Shown one piece after another: positions 10,346 to 20,304 of a stretch of 64,000 bases of DNA. Under the pieces are notes generated by a model. That model worked only from the letters and a program-made list of their open reading frames with translations. It had not been told where the DNA came from and did no database searches. The DNA lies in the NCBI GenBank assembly GCA_015342445.1, contig JACEFO010002694.1, forward strand, positions 496,001 to 560,000, written 5' to 3'. Source of the stretch: Digitaria exilis. Its lineage: Eukaryota; Streptophyta; Magnoliopsida; Poales; Poaceae. Within the stretch, counting starts at the first letter, position 1; each line of letters begins with the position of its first letter. Both the position numbers and the translations under genes were made by a program.

Positions 10346-12975
10346 CTACATGAGATGCATAGTTTAAAGTGGCTGCCTATTGATCCTAAGTATTAAGGCC
10401 TTGAAGGCCATATTCACCTAGACATGCGTAAGCACTACTAGTTTCTTCACAAAAACAGGGTGTAGGTGTGGAAAAATTTTTATTTGACTTCGATGGTGAT
10501 TGTGTACATATATAAAAGAACTCTATTTATTACTTCACAATTTAGGGTGCTGTTCTGGAATTTCAGATTCCATTTATTTTATTTTAACTAACTAACAAAA
10601 AGGTTTATTCTTTTATATAAATCAATTTCCATCTAGATTACTTCTCATTTTTGGTTTCTCCTTTTCTGCTCATCATTTTTATCTATAAACTTTATGACAG
10701 CTACTGGAGTATAAGAGCTAAGCTCACTCCAAAATTTAGCTAAATCTAAGCTACACATAATTTATTAAAAATATATCAATCAGCTGTCTGCAGAAATGAA
10801 TTAAATTCATATAAAATCGAAAATTCATCCAATTCAGAAGCTTTTCCTGCCAAAGCTAGTCATAAGCATGAGGAGGGCTCTGGCCAAGTGGTGGCTCAAA
10901 AAGACCCTTGGACAGTCCTGAATAAATTTCTATCCAAAAACACATATTTATTTATTTTCTAGTCTAAACAGAGCAAAAATTAAGTTTTTCATTTTTAACA
11001 GGTGTGCTAACAAGTTTTTAGTCCTCTGGAGCAAAATGGTGATTTTTCACTGCCCAAATTATTTTTAAAGATTTCTGTACTGCAAAAAGACAGGAAACAA
11101 ATTTTAATTCATAACTGGAGCTACACTGCATATTTTTAGGTCCCCTTAGGACACAAGCTGTCCAAAGTCACTACTAATAACATATCCAAAGATCAACCCT
11201 AGCGGAGCTCAGGATTTGAAATGGTGCACAAGTTTCAATTTCCACAGTTTGAATTTTAATTCAAAAACGGTTCATCAAAAGTACACACATGTCTAAAGGA
11301 GATTGGAGCTTACAATCTTACGAATCCAGGGAGTATTTTTGTGCATTTTTCTGATTTTTGTACGATTTTTAACGGATTTTACAAGATTCGGGAAAAATTA
11401 GATCTAGGTTTAAGAATCTTTTTACGCCGGGAACCGTAGAACTTTCAAAACCTTACGAACTAGTCCCGGACTTGTACACGGAGGACCCTAGAAAAACGAA
11501 GACGATGAAGTTATGCCCTCGACTCTCGCCGGAGTTGCGCCGGCCAAAGGGCGGCGAACTAGGCTCGGGGAAGTGGGGGAAAAGCATCATGGGCTCACCA
11601 CGAGTCGGTTGGGGACGGTTGGGAGGCCGGGGAAGCTCGGGGTTTCGCCGGCGACGAGCGGTGGCGGTGCGGCCGCCGCGACGGCTAAGCCGGTGAGGTT
11701 GGAGGGGTTCGTCGGGGTTTGAAGGGTCCTAGAGCACCAGTGGAGCTCGAGGAAGCTAATGGCGTGCTCGGTTGACCTCGGGGACGGCTCGGAGTAGGGT
11801 CTCGACGTGCGGGTGGTGCTCCGGCGGCCGAAAATCGCGATTTGGGGGAAATCGTGATTTCTCGCCGGAGAAGCGACAATAGCCTGGGGGAAGTGGGGGG
11901 ATTTGGAGCTAGGGTAGAGGTCTAGCTTCGTGCGCGACGAATTTGGGAATGGTGGAGAGTGGAAGGGGAATTTCTCGGTGAAGCTCGGTTCGGTTCGTGT
12001 GGCGCGAGGAAGAAGATGACTGGGAAGCGCGCGAGGGGTCGAACTGGTGGGGTGAGCGAGTGTGAGAGGGGTTCGGTGGGAGGCTTGGGCACGCGAGGGA
12101 GGCACTGTGCTGCCTCGGGAGCGTGCGAGCGCACGGCGCGGCGCGAGCAGGCCGCCATGAATGCGGAGCGAGCTCAGGCAGCGCGCGAGCGACTCGACCG
12201 GGCGAGGAGATCCTCGAGTGACGTCGGGGGATCCTCTACAGTGCTCTTGGAGCGTAGCGGGACGGCATCGCGGCCTGCGGAGCGGCTCAGCGCGTCGCGC
12301 GCGCGCTCGGCCACGGCGGCGCTCCGACCGCATGATGGCGCTCGCGCGGCGCGAGGCGAAGCGGCTTGACGACGGCGACGCGACGGCTCGGGAGTGGCTG
12401 GACAAGTGCAAGACGACAAGCGCCAGCGTCCGCCGTGGCTCGGCCAGCTCGGCGCCGCCTGCGCCGCTCGCCGGCCACGTGGCGGCCGAGCTCCGGCCAG
12501 CGCAGGGGCGCGCCAGGGGCACTGTAGGCGCCCGTGGAGCTCCGTTTTCAAATTCGAATTTTCTCCAAAAATTTGAACTGAACTTGAAAATGTGTGAAAA
12601 TAAAAGTTGCAGTTTGGGAGATGGGACACAACTTTCTTTTTGGGATGAACCTGAAATTCCAAGTTTTTCGAGCTCAAACAACCCAAAAACAAAAAGGTGC
12701 CCAGAACTGAAATTCGAGTTTTTGAGGGGCTAAACTGCAAAATTTTCAAAAGTTCCAAACAGTGACTAGGGTTTATTTGTGATGGCAAACAACTTTTATT
12801 TTTGGAGATTTTCAAGTTTAGTACAAAAATCTTGAGTTTTCAGTTGGTGCCAAACAACCCTTGTTTTTGGAATTTAAATTTGAATTTTTGATGGATTTTT
12901 GAATTTCAACCCATAATTCCCTTTTGCATTGATTTCAAATGTACTTTTAACCTTTTCGACATCTGAGATGTCACA

Positions 12976-12993
12976 GCCTACCCCCCTTAAAAG
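12976..12993 (-). other. A1 polypurine tract
   Basis: On the minus strand this reads CCTTTTAAGGGGGGTAGGC immediately before the 3' LTR. It is the expected plus-strand priming site of the element and fixes the left LTR boundary. The same tract is found in A2 at 41816-41833. Confidence 0.85.
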
Positions 12994-13053
12994 GAATCTC
13001 GTCCTGAGATTCGACTAAACTTAGGGATAAAGAGGGGAAAGAAATACCTCGGC

Positions 13054-14175
13054 TTATGAAAGAATGTCGGGGAAGTTCTTCCTAAGATAGTCCTCGGTTT
13101 CCCATGTGGCTTCATCTTCGGAGTGATGACTCCACTGAACTTTGTACATTTTCACTCCTTTCCTTCGTGTTTGTCTCTCTTTCTCGTCGAGGATCTTAAC
13201 AGGATGCTCATCATACGAGAGATCCGGTTCAACCGAGAGTTCCTCTTGTTCAACAACTTCGGTCGGAACACGAAGACACCTCTTGAGTTGAGAAACATGA
13301 AATACATCGTGTATGGCTGAGAGCTTCTCGGGAAGCTTCACTTGATAGGCTACCGGCCCACATTGTTGAGTAATTTCATACGGGCCGATATAACGAGGTG
13401 CAAGCTTTCCTTTTACTCCAAACCTCTGCACACCCTTGGTCGGGGAGACCTTAAGATACACGTGATCACCAACTTCAAACTGAAGTGGCTTCCGCCGTTG
13501 ATCGTAGTAACTCTTCTGCCGTGACTGAGCGGTCTTCAAATTTTCCCGAATGATCCTAACCTTTTCTTCTGCTTCCTTTACAAGGTCAGGGCCATAAGCA
13601 TATCTCTCGCCTGCCTGGGACCAACACAATGGGGTCCGACATCTTCTACCATACAAGGCTTCGAAAGGTGCCATTTTAAGACTCGTCTGGTAGCTGTTGT
13701 TATAGGAGAACTCAGCCAGAGATAGACACTTCTCCCAATTCTTTCCATAATGAATAACACAAGCTCGAAGCATATGCTCAAGTATTTGATTTACCCTTTC
13801 CATCTGCCCATCGGTCTGTGGGTGATATGCTGAACTACGGATCAGCTTTGTGCCTAGGGATAATTGCAATTGCTCCCAAAAGCGTGCTACGAACAGAGCA
13901 CCACGATCTGAAATTATCGTCTTGGGTACCCCATGTAGACAAACGATCCGCTCCAAATAAATCTCCGCGTATTTCTTAGCAGCATAAATGGTATTGACCG
14001 GAATAAAATGTGCAGTCTTGGTAAGACGATCCACAATTACCCAAATAGAATCATGCCCCTGAGGGGTTCTGGGAAGTCCAACAATGAAATCCATGCTTAT
14101 ATCTTCCCATTTCCATGAGGGTATAGGTAGAGGTTGAAGCGTGCCTGCTACCTTCAAGTGGCTAGCCTTAACCCG
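13054..14175 (-). CDS. A1 pol, second part: integrase core and chromodomain
   Basis: Continuation of the A1 polyprotein after an in-frame TAG at 14176-14178. It carries the integrase catalytic core: first Asp in the DSIWVIVDRLTK region, second Asp in SDRGALF, Glu after HPQTDGQ. The C-terminal part is basic and SH3-like (GPYEITQQ). It ends in a chromodomain with VKMYKVQWSHHSEDEATWE near 13075-13135. A C-terminal chromodomain defines chromoviruses, which in known elements steers integration to methylated-H3K9 chromatin. The arrangement with LTRs of about 4 kb suggests the Tekay/Del lineage. The stop at 14083-14175 aside, this frame is unbroken and ends at 13054. Confidence 0.93.
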   Translation of the reverse strand, partial: RVKASHLKVAGTLQPLPIPSWKWEDISMDFIVGLPRTPQGHDSIWVIVDRLTKTAHFIPVNTIYAAKKYAEIYLERIVCLHGVPKTIISDRGALFVARFWEQLQLSLGTKLIRSSAYHPQTDGQMERVNQILEHMLRACVIHYGKNWEKCLSLAEFSYNNSYQTSLKMAPFEALYGRRCRTPLCWSQAGERYAYGPDLVKEAEEKVRIIRENLKTAQSRQKSYYDQRRKPLQFEVGDHVYLKVSPTKGVQRFGVKGKLAPRYIGPYEITQQCGPVAYQVKLPEKLSAIHDVFHVSQLKRCLRVPTEVVEQEELSVEPDLSYDEHPVKILDEKERQTRRKGVKMYKVQWSHHSEDEATWETEDYLRKNFPDILS

Positions 14176-17100
14176 CTAGCATGTGTCACATTCCGACACA
14201 TACGTGGCAATTTCTCGCTTCATTCGAGTCCACCAAAAGTTTTGTTTCAGATCTTGGTACATTTTGGTGCTGCCGGGATGGATAGAAAATTTGGAGAGAT
14301 GGGCCTCATCCATAATCTTCCTCCGGAGTTCCGTGTTTTTGGGCACCACGAGGTGATGTCCAAACCACATCACTCCCTGCCCATCTAACCAGAAACACTT
14401 GTACTTCTCTTTCACCTTCTCTTTTGACAATTTCCTTTTAAGGATGTTAATGCTTGCGTCATTTAATTGGGCTACAACAATCTGATCGTGCAAGGTTGGT
14501 TCCACTGCAATATGGCTGAAGTACCCGTGTGGAATAATCTCTAAATTGAGCTTTGCCATCTCTTGACACAGGGTGTCAGCGTAGGACTCCACGGAAAGAC
14601 AATGGCAATGAGCCTTGCGGCTTAGTGCATCCGCAACTACATTAGCCTTCCCGGGGTGATAATGCACACTAAGGTCGTAGTCCTTTGCTAACTCCAACCA
14701 TCTTCGCTGTCTCATATTCAAATGTGCCTGAGTGAAAACATATTTGAGACTCTTGTGGTCTGTGTATATGTTGCATGGAACACCCATCAAATAGTGTCTC
14801 CACATCTTGAGAGCATGAATAACCGCTGCTAACTCAAGATCATGCGTGGGATAGTTTTGCTCATGAGGCCGAAGTGCTCGAGAAGCATAAGCAATGACTC
14901 GGTTCTCTTGCATGAGGACACAGCCAAGTCCGGTGCCTGATGCATCGCAATAGACATCATAGGGCTTGGTGCAATCGGGCTGAGCCAAAACTGGGGCTGA
15001 AGTTAAATGTCTTCGCAAGGTGTGGAAAGCTTCATCACATTTGTCACTCCACTCAAATTTGATTCCCTTCTTTAAGAGTTCGGTCATGGGCTTCGCAATC
15101 CGAGAGAAGTCCGGAATAAAGCGGCGATAATAACCAGCTAAACCCAGAAAACTCCGGATCTCGTGGACAGAGGTAGGTGGTTGCCAATCCAACACCTCTT
15201 GCACTTTGGTTGGATCCACGGATATACCATCCTTGGAAACCGTGTGACCTAAGAACTTCACGCTCTCTAACCAGAATTCACACTTGGAGAACTTGGCGTA
15301 GAGCTGGTGATCTCTCAACCTTTGAAGAACAATGCGAAGGTGCTCGGCATGCTCTTCCTCATTCTTAGAATATATAAGAATGTCGTCAATGAAAACCACC
15401 ACAAACTTGTCTAGCTCTGACATGAAGACCGAATTCATGAGGTACATGAAGTAGGCTGGGGCATTGGTGAGTCCAAAAGACATAACCAAGAATTCATAAA
15501 GCCCGTAACGTGTAGAAAAGGCAGTCTTTGGAATGTCGCAAGGCCTGATTTTGATTTGGTGATAGCCAGAGCGAAGATCAATCTTGGAGAACACTCTGGC
15601 GCCAGCTAGTTGGTCAAACAAGATGTCAATACGGGGGAGTGGGTACTTGTTCTTAATAGTTACCGCATTGAGAGGCCGGTAATCAATACACAACCTCAAG
15701 GAATGGTCCTTCTTCTTCACAAAGATAGCGGGACATCTCCAAGGCGATACACTGGGACGAATGAAACCCTTGTCTAGCAGTTCTTGGAGTTGAATTTTTA
15801 ATTCAGCCAGTTCATTGGGTGGCATTCTATATGGTCTCTTTGATATAGGTGCTGTGCCAGGTTGAAGTTCAATCACAAATTCAATGTCCCTATCCGGCGG
15901 CATCCCAGGTAAGTCATCCGGAAATATATCAGCATACTCACATACCACCGGAATGTCCTTTAGTTGGGTTTCTACCATTGTGTAAGCACACGTATTGGCG
16001 CAAGTCCGTTGTGGCAGATATAGCACACTAGGGCCATGCGTAGGCGAGTTTATTTCAACAACTCGTTCCGCAACATCTAGCACAACCTTATGTTGAGTCA
16101 TCCAATTGGCTCCTAACACAATGTCAATTCCTTCCATACCAAGCAGAATTAAATCAGTAGGAAATGTTTTACTTCCCAGCCTGATTGGAACTTTTCGGGT
16201 GACTTGGTTGGATGCAATTTTACCTCCCGCAGTTGATATCACATAAGATGATTTGGTATGGTACGATTTTAGTCCGCATTTCACATGAAACCTTGTGCTT
16301 ATAAAACTATGCGTTGCCCCGGAATCAAACAATATCACAGCAAGTTGAGTGCAGATAGGGAAGGTACCAGTCATGTCTGGGGCTCCCTCGGGTAGGTCGG
16401 CCAAAGTGGTGTAGTTGAGCCATCCTTGCCGAACCTGCACGCGCTGCTGCTGCTTGCCCTTGCCTTGCTGATTTCCCGGGCGCTGGTTTTGCTGCTTGTT
16501 CTGCGGGCAATCCTTGATAAAGTGATCTTTACTTCCACACTTGAAGCACTGATAGCCGGCTCCAGGGCGAGCTGGCTGCTGTGCATTCTGTCTTGGTGCC
16601 TGCTGCTGCTGCGGCGGTGGAGGGAAACGGGGCGCGTTAGGCTGCGGCGGCCTAGCAACCCATCCACCTCCCTGAGGTGCCCTGGACTGTCCCTGCGGTG
16701 CAGCCGGGGGAACCAAGCGGAACCTCTGTGGCTGCGCGCTCGACGGTCCAGCGGGAGTCTTCCTCTTCTTCTCCGCCTTGTGCACCATATTGGCGTCTTC
16801 CTGGGCGATGGCGAGGTTCACAAGATCGCCGTACGTGGCAGCACGGGTGGTGGCCAACTGTGCCTTCAACTTGGTGTTAAGGCCACGTCGGAACCTCTCT
16901 AGCTTCTTCTCGTCGGAGTCGGCGTGATGACCCGCGTATGGGCACAAACCATTGAAGGCCTGGGCGTACTGCAGCACTGTGCGGGTACCCTGGGTCAGCG
17001 CCAAAAATTCATTCAATTTACGCTCTACCAGACCGGCCGGAATGTGATGAGCCTTGAATGCAGCCTTGAACTCATCCCATTCAACCACATGACCCTCCTG

Positions 17101-17535
17101 CTGCAGGGCCAGGTAGTTCTCCCACCAAAGGAGAGCTGGGCCGCGGAGCTGCTGCGCCGCGAACACGACCTTGCGGTTGGAGGTGCAAGGCGTCGCCAGG
17201 ATGTTGAACTTGGACTCGATGGCTCGAATCCAGGTGTCGGCCTCCAAGGGCTCATCAGCTCGTGAGAATATCGGCGGGTGCGTTGCCAGAAAATCCTCGT
17301 ATCTGGCCACCTGAGGCTGAGGGGCCCGTTGACCTCCCTGCTGCAGCATCTGCTGCTGCATCATTTGCTGCTGATGCTGCAGGTTCCGGAGAATCTCCGT
17401 CTGCGTGGCATATAGCTGCTGCCACGTCGGAGGTTGCTGCGGTGGAGGAGGTGGCGGTGGCTGTTGCTGCCCCTCTGGCCCCTGCTGGTTAGCGTTGGAG
17501 CTACTAGCGTCGTGACCGCTGCGGGTGATTGCCAT
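14176..17535 (-). CDS. A1 gag-protease-RT-RNase H-integrase N-terminus
   Basis: A 1119-codon frame starting MAITRSGHDASS. In order: a Gln/Pro-rich N-terminus, gag capsid, a CCHC zinc knuckle (CFKCGSKDHFIKDC, about residue 328), aspartic protease with FDSGATHSF (about residue 403), RT with FIDDIL (about residue 715), RNase H, and the integrase HHCC finger ending SECDTC. The TAG at 14176 stands where the family normally continues with Gln, so it looks like a CAG-to-TAG mutation in an otherwise intact 1.5-kb-longer polyprotein. The start is the first ATG and is conserved in A2 (43627). The 2.8-kb leader upstream contains an extra gene. Confidence 0.95.
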   Translation of the reverse strand: MAITRSGHDASSSNANQQGPEGQQQPPPPPPPQQPPTWQQLYATQTEILRNLQHQQQMMQQQMLQQGGQRAPQPQVARYEDFLATHPPIFSRADEPLEADTWIRAIESKFNILATPCTSNRKVVFAAQQLRGPALLWWENYLALQQEGHVVEWDEFKAAFKAHHIPAGLVERKLNEFLALTQGTRTVLQYAQAFNGLCPYAGHHADSDEKKLERFRRGLNTKLKAQLATTRAATYGDLVNLAIAQEDANMVHKAEKKRKTPAGPSSAQPQRFRLVPPAAPQGQSRAPQGGGWVARPPQPNAPRFPPPPQQQQAPRQNAQQPARPGAGYQCFKCGSKDHFIKDCPQNKQQNQRPGNQQGKGKQQQRVQVRQGWLNYTTLADLPEGAPDMTGTFPICTQLAVILFDSGATHSFISTRFHVKCGLKSYHTKSSYVISTAGGKIASNQVTRKVPIRLGSKTFPTDLILLGMEGIDIVLGANWMTQHKVVLDVAERVVEINSPTHGPSVLYLPQRTCANTCAYTMVETQLKDIPVVCEYADIFPDDLPGMPPDRDIEFVIELQPGTAPISKRPYRMPPNELAELKIQLQELLDKGFIRPSVSPWRCPAIFVKKKDHSLRLCIDYRPLNAVTIKNKYPLPRIDILFDQLAGARVFSKIDLRSGYHQIKIRPCDIPKTAFSTRYGLYEFLVMSFGLTNAPAYFMYLMNSVFMSELDKFVVVFIDDILIYSKNEEEHAEHLRIVLQRLRDHQLYAKFSKCEFWLESVKFLGHTVSKDGISVDPTKVQEVLDWQPPTSVHEIRSFLGLAGYYRRFIPDFSRIAKPMTELLKKGIKFEWSDKCDEAFHTLRRHLTSAPVLAQPDCTKPYDVYCDASGTGLGCVLMQENRVIAYASRALRPHEQNYPTHDLELAAVIHALKMWRHYLMGVPCNIYTDHKSLKYVFTQAHLNMRQRRWLELAKDYDLSVHYHPGKANVVADALSRKAHCHCLSVESYADTLCQEMAKLNLEIIPHGYFSHIAVEPTLHDQIVVAQLNDASINILKRKLSKEKVKEKYKCFWLDGQGVMWFGHHLVVPKNTELRRKIMDEAHLSKFSIHPGSTKMYQDLKQNFWWTRMKREIATYVSECDTC

Positions 17536-18153
17536 CTGCAGTAGGTACTTGTATTAGCCACATTTCATAAGCTTGCATAATGAATGACAAGATAGAACGT
17601 GACAATATAATGAAGTGTACTGCGCAGAATGACAAGTCAGCACGCAGTTCGGAAGAAAAATCATATCTCCCAACAGGAAACAATTCAAATGCTCCAATTC
17701 GGTCAGTAGCTCGAAAATTTCATGCTCTACAACTTTCATGTTGGGCTCGGATTCAAATTCGGACCGGAACTAAGCCGAAAAATTCAATCTTTAGCTCTCT
17801 GCGTTTGCTGTTTTTCAGCAGACCGAGCTGTAGTGTTTTGGTTGCCATTTTTATTTCGCTTAACCAATGGGGTTGCAATTTGGTGGTCATTTTGTTTGAC
17901 AAATTCCAAACAACTTTGTAGTTCACATCACAGGCCAGAAATGAATGGAAAACCCATCAATAATTAAAACAATGTTAGGTGCAGAATGTTTTCAGCACAG
18001 CTATTACAACTTCATCAAGTTTTGGTCACACATCCACATCATTAAATTACATTGCCACCAAAAGATAACAGGGGGAGCTCAACTCCATCTAGCCTATTAC
18101 AACATGAAGCCAAAACTTAGGCCTAGCGGAGGAGTAAACTTGCTACTACCACT

Positions 18154-19041
18154 CTAAAAATCATCTAAGTTGTTAGCGGTAGCCTCGCTGCCCATAGGCG
18201 ATGGTGGAGCTGGAAGGGGCGGCATGTCATCCTCGGTGTCCATGTCGGAATCGGGGGCCTCTCCTTCTCCATCCCCTCCTTCTTGCTCAAGAAGGTGCTG
18301 AGCGTCGTGGGCGGCAAGCATAGCATTTGCATGCTCCAAGGTACCGTGTACCTCCTCAAGCTCATCCCTTGTCTGTGCTAACTCATTTTGGGTGTTGTTG
18401 TGTGCAATGTGGAGGTCATTCAATTGCCTCTCCAAGTCGGCAATCATGGCATCCCTTGTGGTCACCTCAATGGACAAGGAGGTCCTCTCAACCCCTATGT
18501 CACGGGCACGGGCGGACATGTCCATGGCAAGATTGAGCATCTCGCTCTGCGACCGTCCAAGAAGTGCCTGCAAACGGTGATACGCCCGTATCCACCTCAT
18601 CATCAGCGCGGCTGCAGCGACGGGGTTCTCCGCCATCCTCAAAGGGGAGCTAAGGTAGCGTCTCATCCAGTGGGGATCATCCGGTTGAGTCGGTGGGAAT
18701 AATCCAAGCAACTGGTGCTCAACTAACTCCTGGTTCTGAGCAACAAAAGAGCTAATGCCATTCAAGGCGGCTAGCTCACACGTCGTCTCCATGTGGTGTC
18801 CGTGAACTTCCACCGACCAGGTGGGGGAGCTAGGACACGGCGGGTGGCGATATACCACCAAACGCACACGGGAACGGACCACACCACGGTCTCGGATAAT
18901 CCTCCTCTCATACTGTGGCGGTGTAGGGTAGTCAAGCGCCTGTAAAACCGACCACAAGATGCTAGGGAAGCCTTCCCATCCCAGGCAATCAGAGAAGGAC
19001 ACGTCGTTGGGGTAGCTGGCCAGATCAGCGAGAGTGTCCAT
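18154..19041 (-). CDS. A1 leader gene: extra coiled-coil protein upstream of gag
   Basis: An intact 295-codon frame in the leader between PBS and gag, in sense orientation, with ATG at 19041 and TAG at 18154-18156. Residues 1-160 look globular (SFSDCLGWEGFPS, PPQYERRIIRDRG, WSVEVHGHHMETTCE). Residues about 175-245 form an apparent coiled coil (DAMIADLERQLNDLH, ELAQTRDELEEV). The C-terminus is strongly acidic and Pro-rich. A2 carries a homologue (60145-61031) whose differences are mostly conservative. I recognise no catalytic motif. Extra ORFs are known in several plant gypsy lineages, but I do not know this one. The flanking leader (17536-18153 and 19042-19770) shows no gene. Confidence 0.75.
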   Translation of the reverse strand: MDTLADLASYPNDVSFSDCLGWEGFPSILWSVLQALDYPTPPQYERRIIRDRGVVRSRVRLVVYRHPPCPSSPTWSVEVHGHHMETTCELAALNGISSFVAQNQELVEHQLLGLFPPTQPDDPHWMRRYLSSPLRMAENPVAAAALMMRWIRAYHRLQALLGRSQSEMLNLAMDMSARARDIGVERTSLSIEVTTRDAMIADLERQLNDLHIAHNNTQNELAQTRDELEEVHGTLEHANAMLAAHDAQHLLEQEGGDGEGEAPDSDMDTEDDMPPLPAPPSPMGSEATANNLDDF

Positions 19042-19770
19042 TCTGAACCAAAAGAAAAAGGGCAAGGTGAGAACCGGTTAGCGCCAAGGAAAACAAAAAC
19101 AGATTCTGGACAGTGTAGTAAAAATTATAAAACTCAAAATCTACAAGCTCAAAAATTCTCAGCTTTGGCCAGGAGATTGTTTAAGTAATTCCTAACAAGT
19201 TTCATGTTGGAGGTTTGAACAGAAACTGTCGTTAAGATGGTGTAAAAATTCAATTTTCATCTTACTGTCCCCATAAATTTCCAGCAGACAGGGGGTTACC
19301 ATTTTTAACATAACTCCAGTTTTACTGGACCATTTTCGTTGAAATTTCTACAGCTTATACTTCATAATATTTGTGACAACTTTCATGTTGAACACTTTTT
19401 CATTTGACAGAGTTTTCATTTTCGAAATAAAAGTGCAAACAGACTGGTCTCAGCAGGATTTCTGGGTTGTGATTTCAATTCTTGACGGCGGTTCGATTTG
19501 GTCACTTATTAAAATTTGATATTAATTTAGTGAGATGCAATGCATGAGCGGCCTATTCGTTCTCACAAACACACATACCAATAACTTTTGGCATACGAAG
19601 TTAGTGCCGGTGGCTAGGCAATATCCGTCTCTCCCTATATTATCTAGCCGAACTTTTCTAACCGTTTCAACATACGGATTCACGGTTAGTGTACCTGCAG
19701 AAAATTCCATTCCAGAGCATGTATAATCAACCTTTCGTGCCAGCACTCACGAAAGCGTCTCCATTCATTA

Positions 19771-20049
19771 CCACCCGCTATAGAGGTGGCACCCGAACGT
19801 TTAACATTGAACGGGCAATGTTCATATGTCACCAAGGCAACATATTGACAGTTTCATACGCCATTTCATGAGCGTATTGACTTTGTGCCGCCATCATATT
19901 TGCATATGATGCCGTGGTACGCTACAGCAATCGCCGTACCTTGCGCCCACCATGCTATTCTAGTTTCATACGCCGTCACAGCGTATTGACTATGTGCCGC
20001 CACTATATTTTCATATAGTGCCGTGGTACGTTACAGCAATCGCCGTACC
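19771..20049 (-). ncRNA. A1 leader: array of RNA hairpins with a tandem repeat
   Basis: Nine inverted repeats follow one another: 19771-19789 (CCACC/GGTGG), 19792-19815 (CCCG/CGGG), 19824-19845 (ATATGT/ACATAT), 19857-19876 (TACGC/GCGTA), 19893-19910 (ATCATAT/ATATGAT), 19916-19940 (GGTACG/CGTACC), 19969-19985 (TACGC/GCGTA), 20002-20019 (ACTATAT/ATATAGT) and 20025-20049 (GGTACG/CGTACC). The last three repeat the preceding three with a period of about 110 bp. The ATCATAT stem becomes ACTATAT with matching changes on the other arm. The array lies about 255-535 nt downstream of the 5' LTR, a place where packaging or dimerisation signals are expected in retroelements. That role is inferred. Confidence 0.6.
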
Positions 20050-20289
20050 TTGCGCCCACCATTGCGTAAGGTAAATGACAGAATGAAATATGCTGGAAGT
20101 CAGTATAATATACTATTTGCCACCTATCATATCGTGATCCCTTGACCCACATAGGCTTCACGCTCTAGGTAACATCCTTAGCGGTCCTAAGAATAACCTT
20201 CCATCGCAAAGCACGGGGAAGTACGAGTTGGCAAATTTTATTCAAAAATGTTTATTAAAGGTTTGTTGCTCTCTCCGGTGCGCTGCTTC

Positions 20290-20302
20290 GGCTCTGATGC
20301 CA
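20290..20302 (-). other. A1 primer binding site
   Basis: On the minus strand TGGCATCAGAGCC follows the 5' LTR end after two bases. It differs by one base from the usual initiator tRNA-Met site seen in B1 (TGGTATCAGAGCC). It confirms that the LTR at 20305-24297 is the 5' LTR. Confidence 0.88.
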
Positions 20303-20304
20303 GC

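Larger units (their letters stand above)
8817..12975 (-). mobile_element. A1: 3' LTR of a complete family A chromovirus
   Basis: A 4159-bp LTR; in element orientation it runs TGTGACATCTCAGATG...CCGCCACA. Its inner side abuts a polypurine tract at 12976-12993. The outer flank is GCCTG, against GCCTA beyond the other LTR at 24298-24302, a target-site duplication with one transition. It holds the conserved two-exon reading frame, the 22-base hairpin (9290-9311) and a 93-codon ORF. GC-rich sequence from about 11500 to 12560 gives long shadow ORFs. Confidence 0.93.

Noticed and set aside
11587..12681. Long minus-strand ORF of 364 codons in the GC-rich part of the family A LTR (also 22903-24003, and 43986-45085 in A4)
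   Set aside because: Open in several copies, but overlapping frames on both strands are open as well and the product is low-complexity Arg/Ser/Pro. High GC explains it. It could hide a first exon, but I have no evidence that separates it from composition.
15177..15368. Numerous short ORFs antisense to A1, A2 and C gag-pol (for example 15177-15368, 16426-16902, 46079-46600)
   Set aside because: Shadows of conserved coding frames; they show no start context, promoter or conservation of their own.
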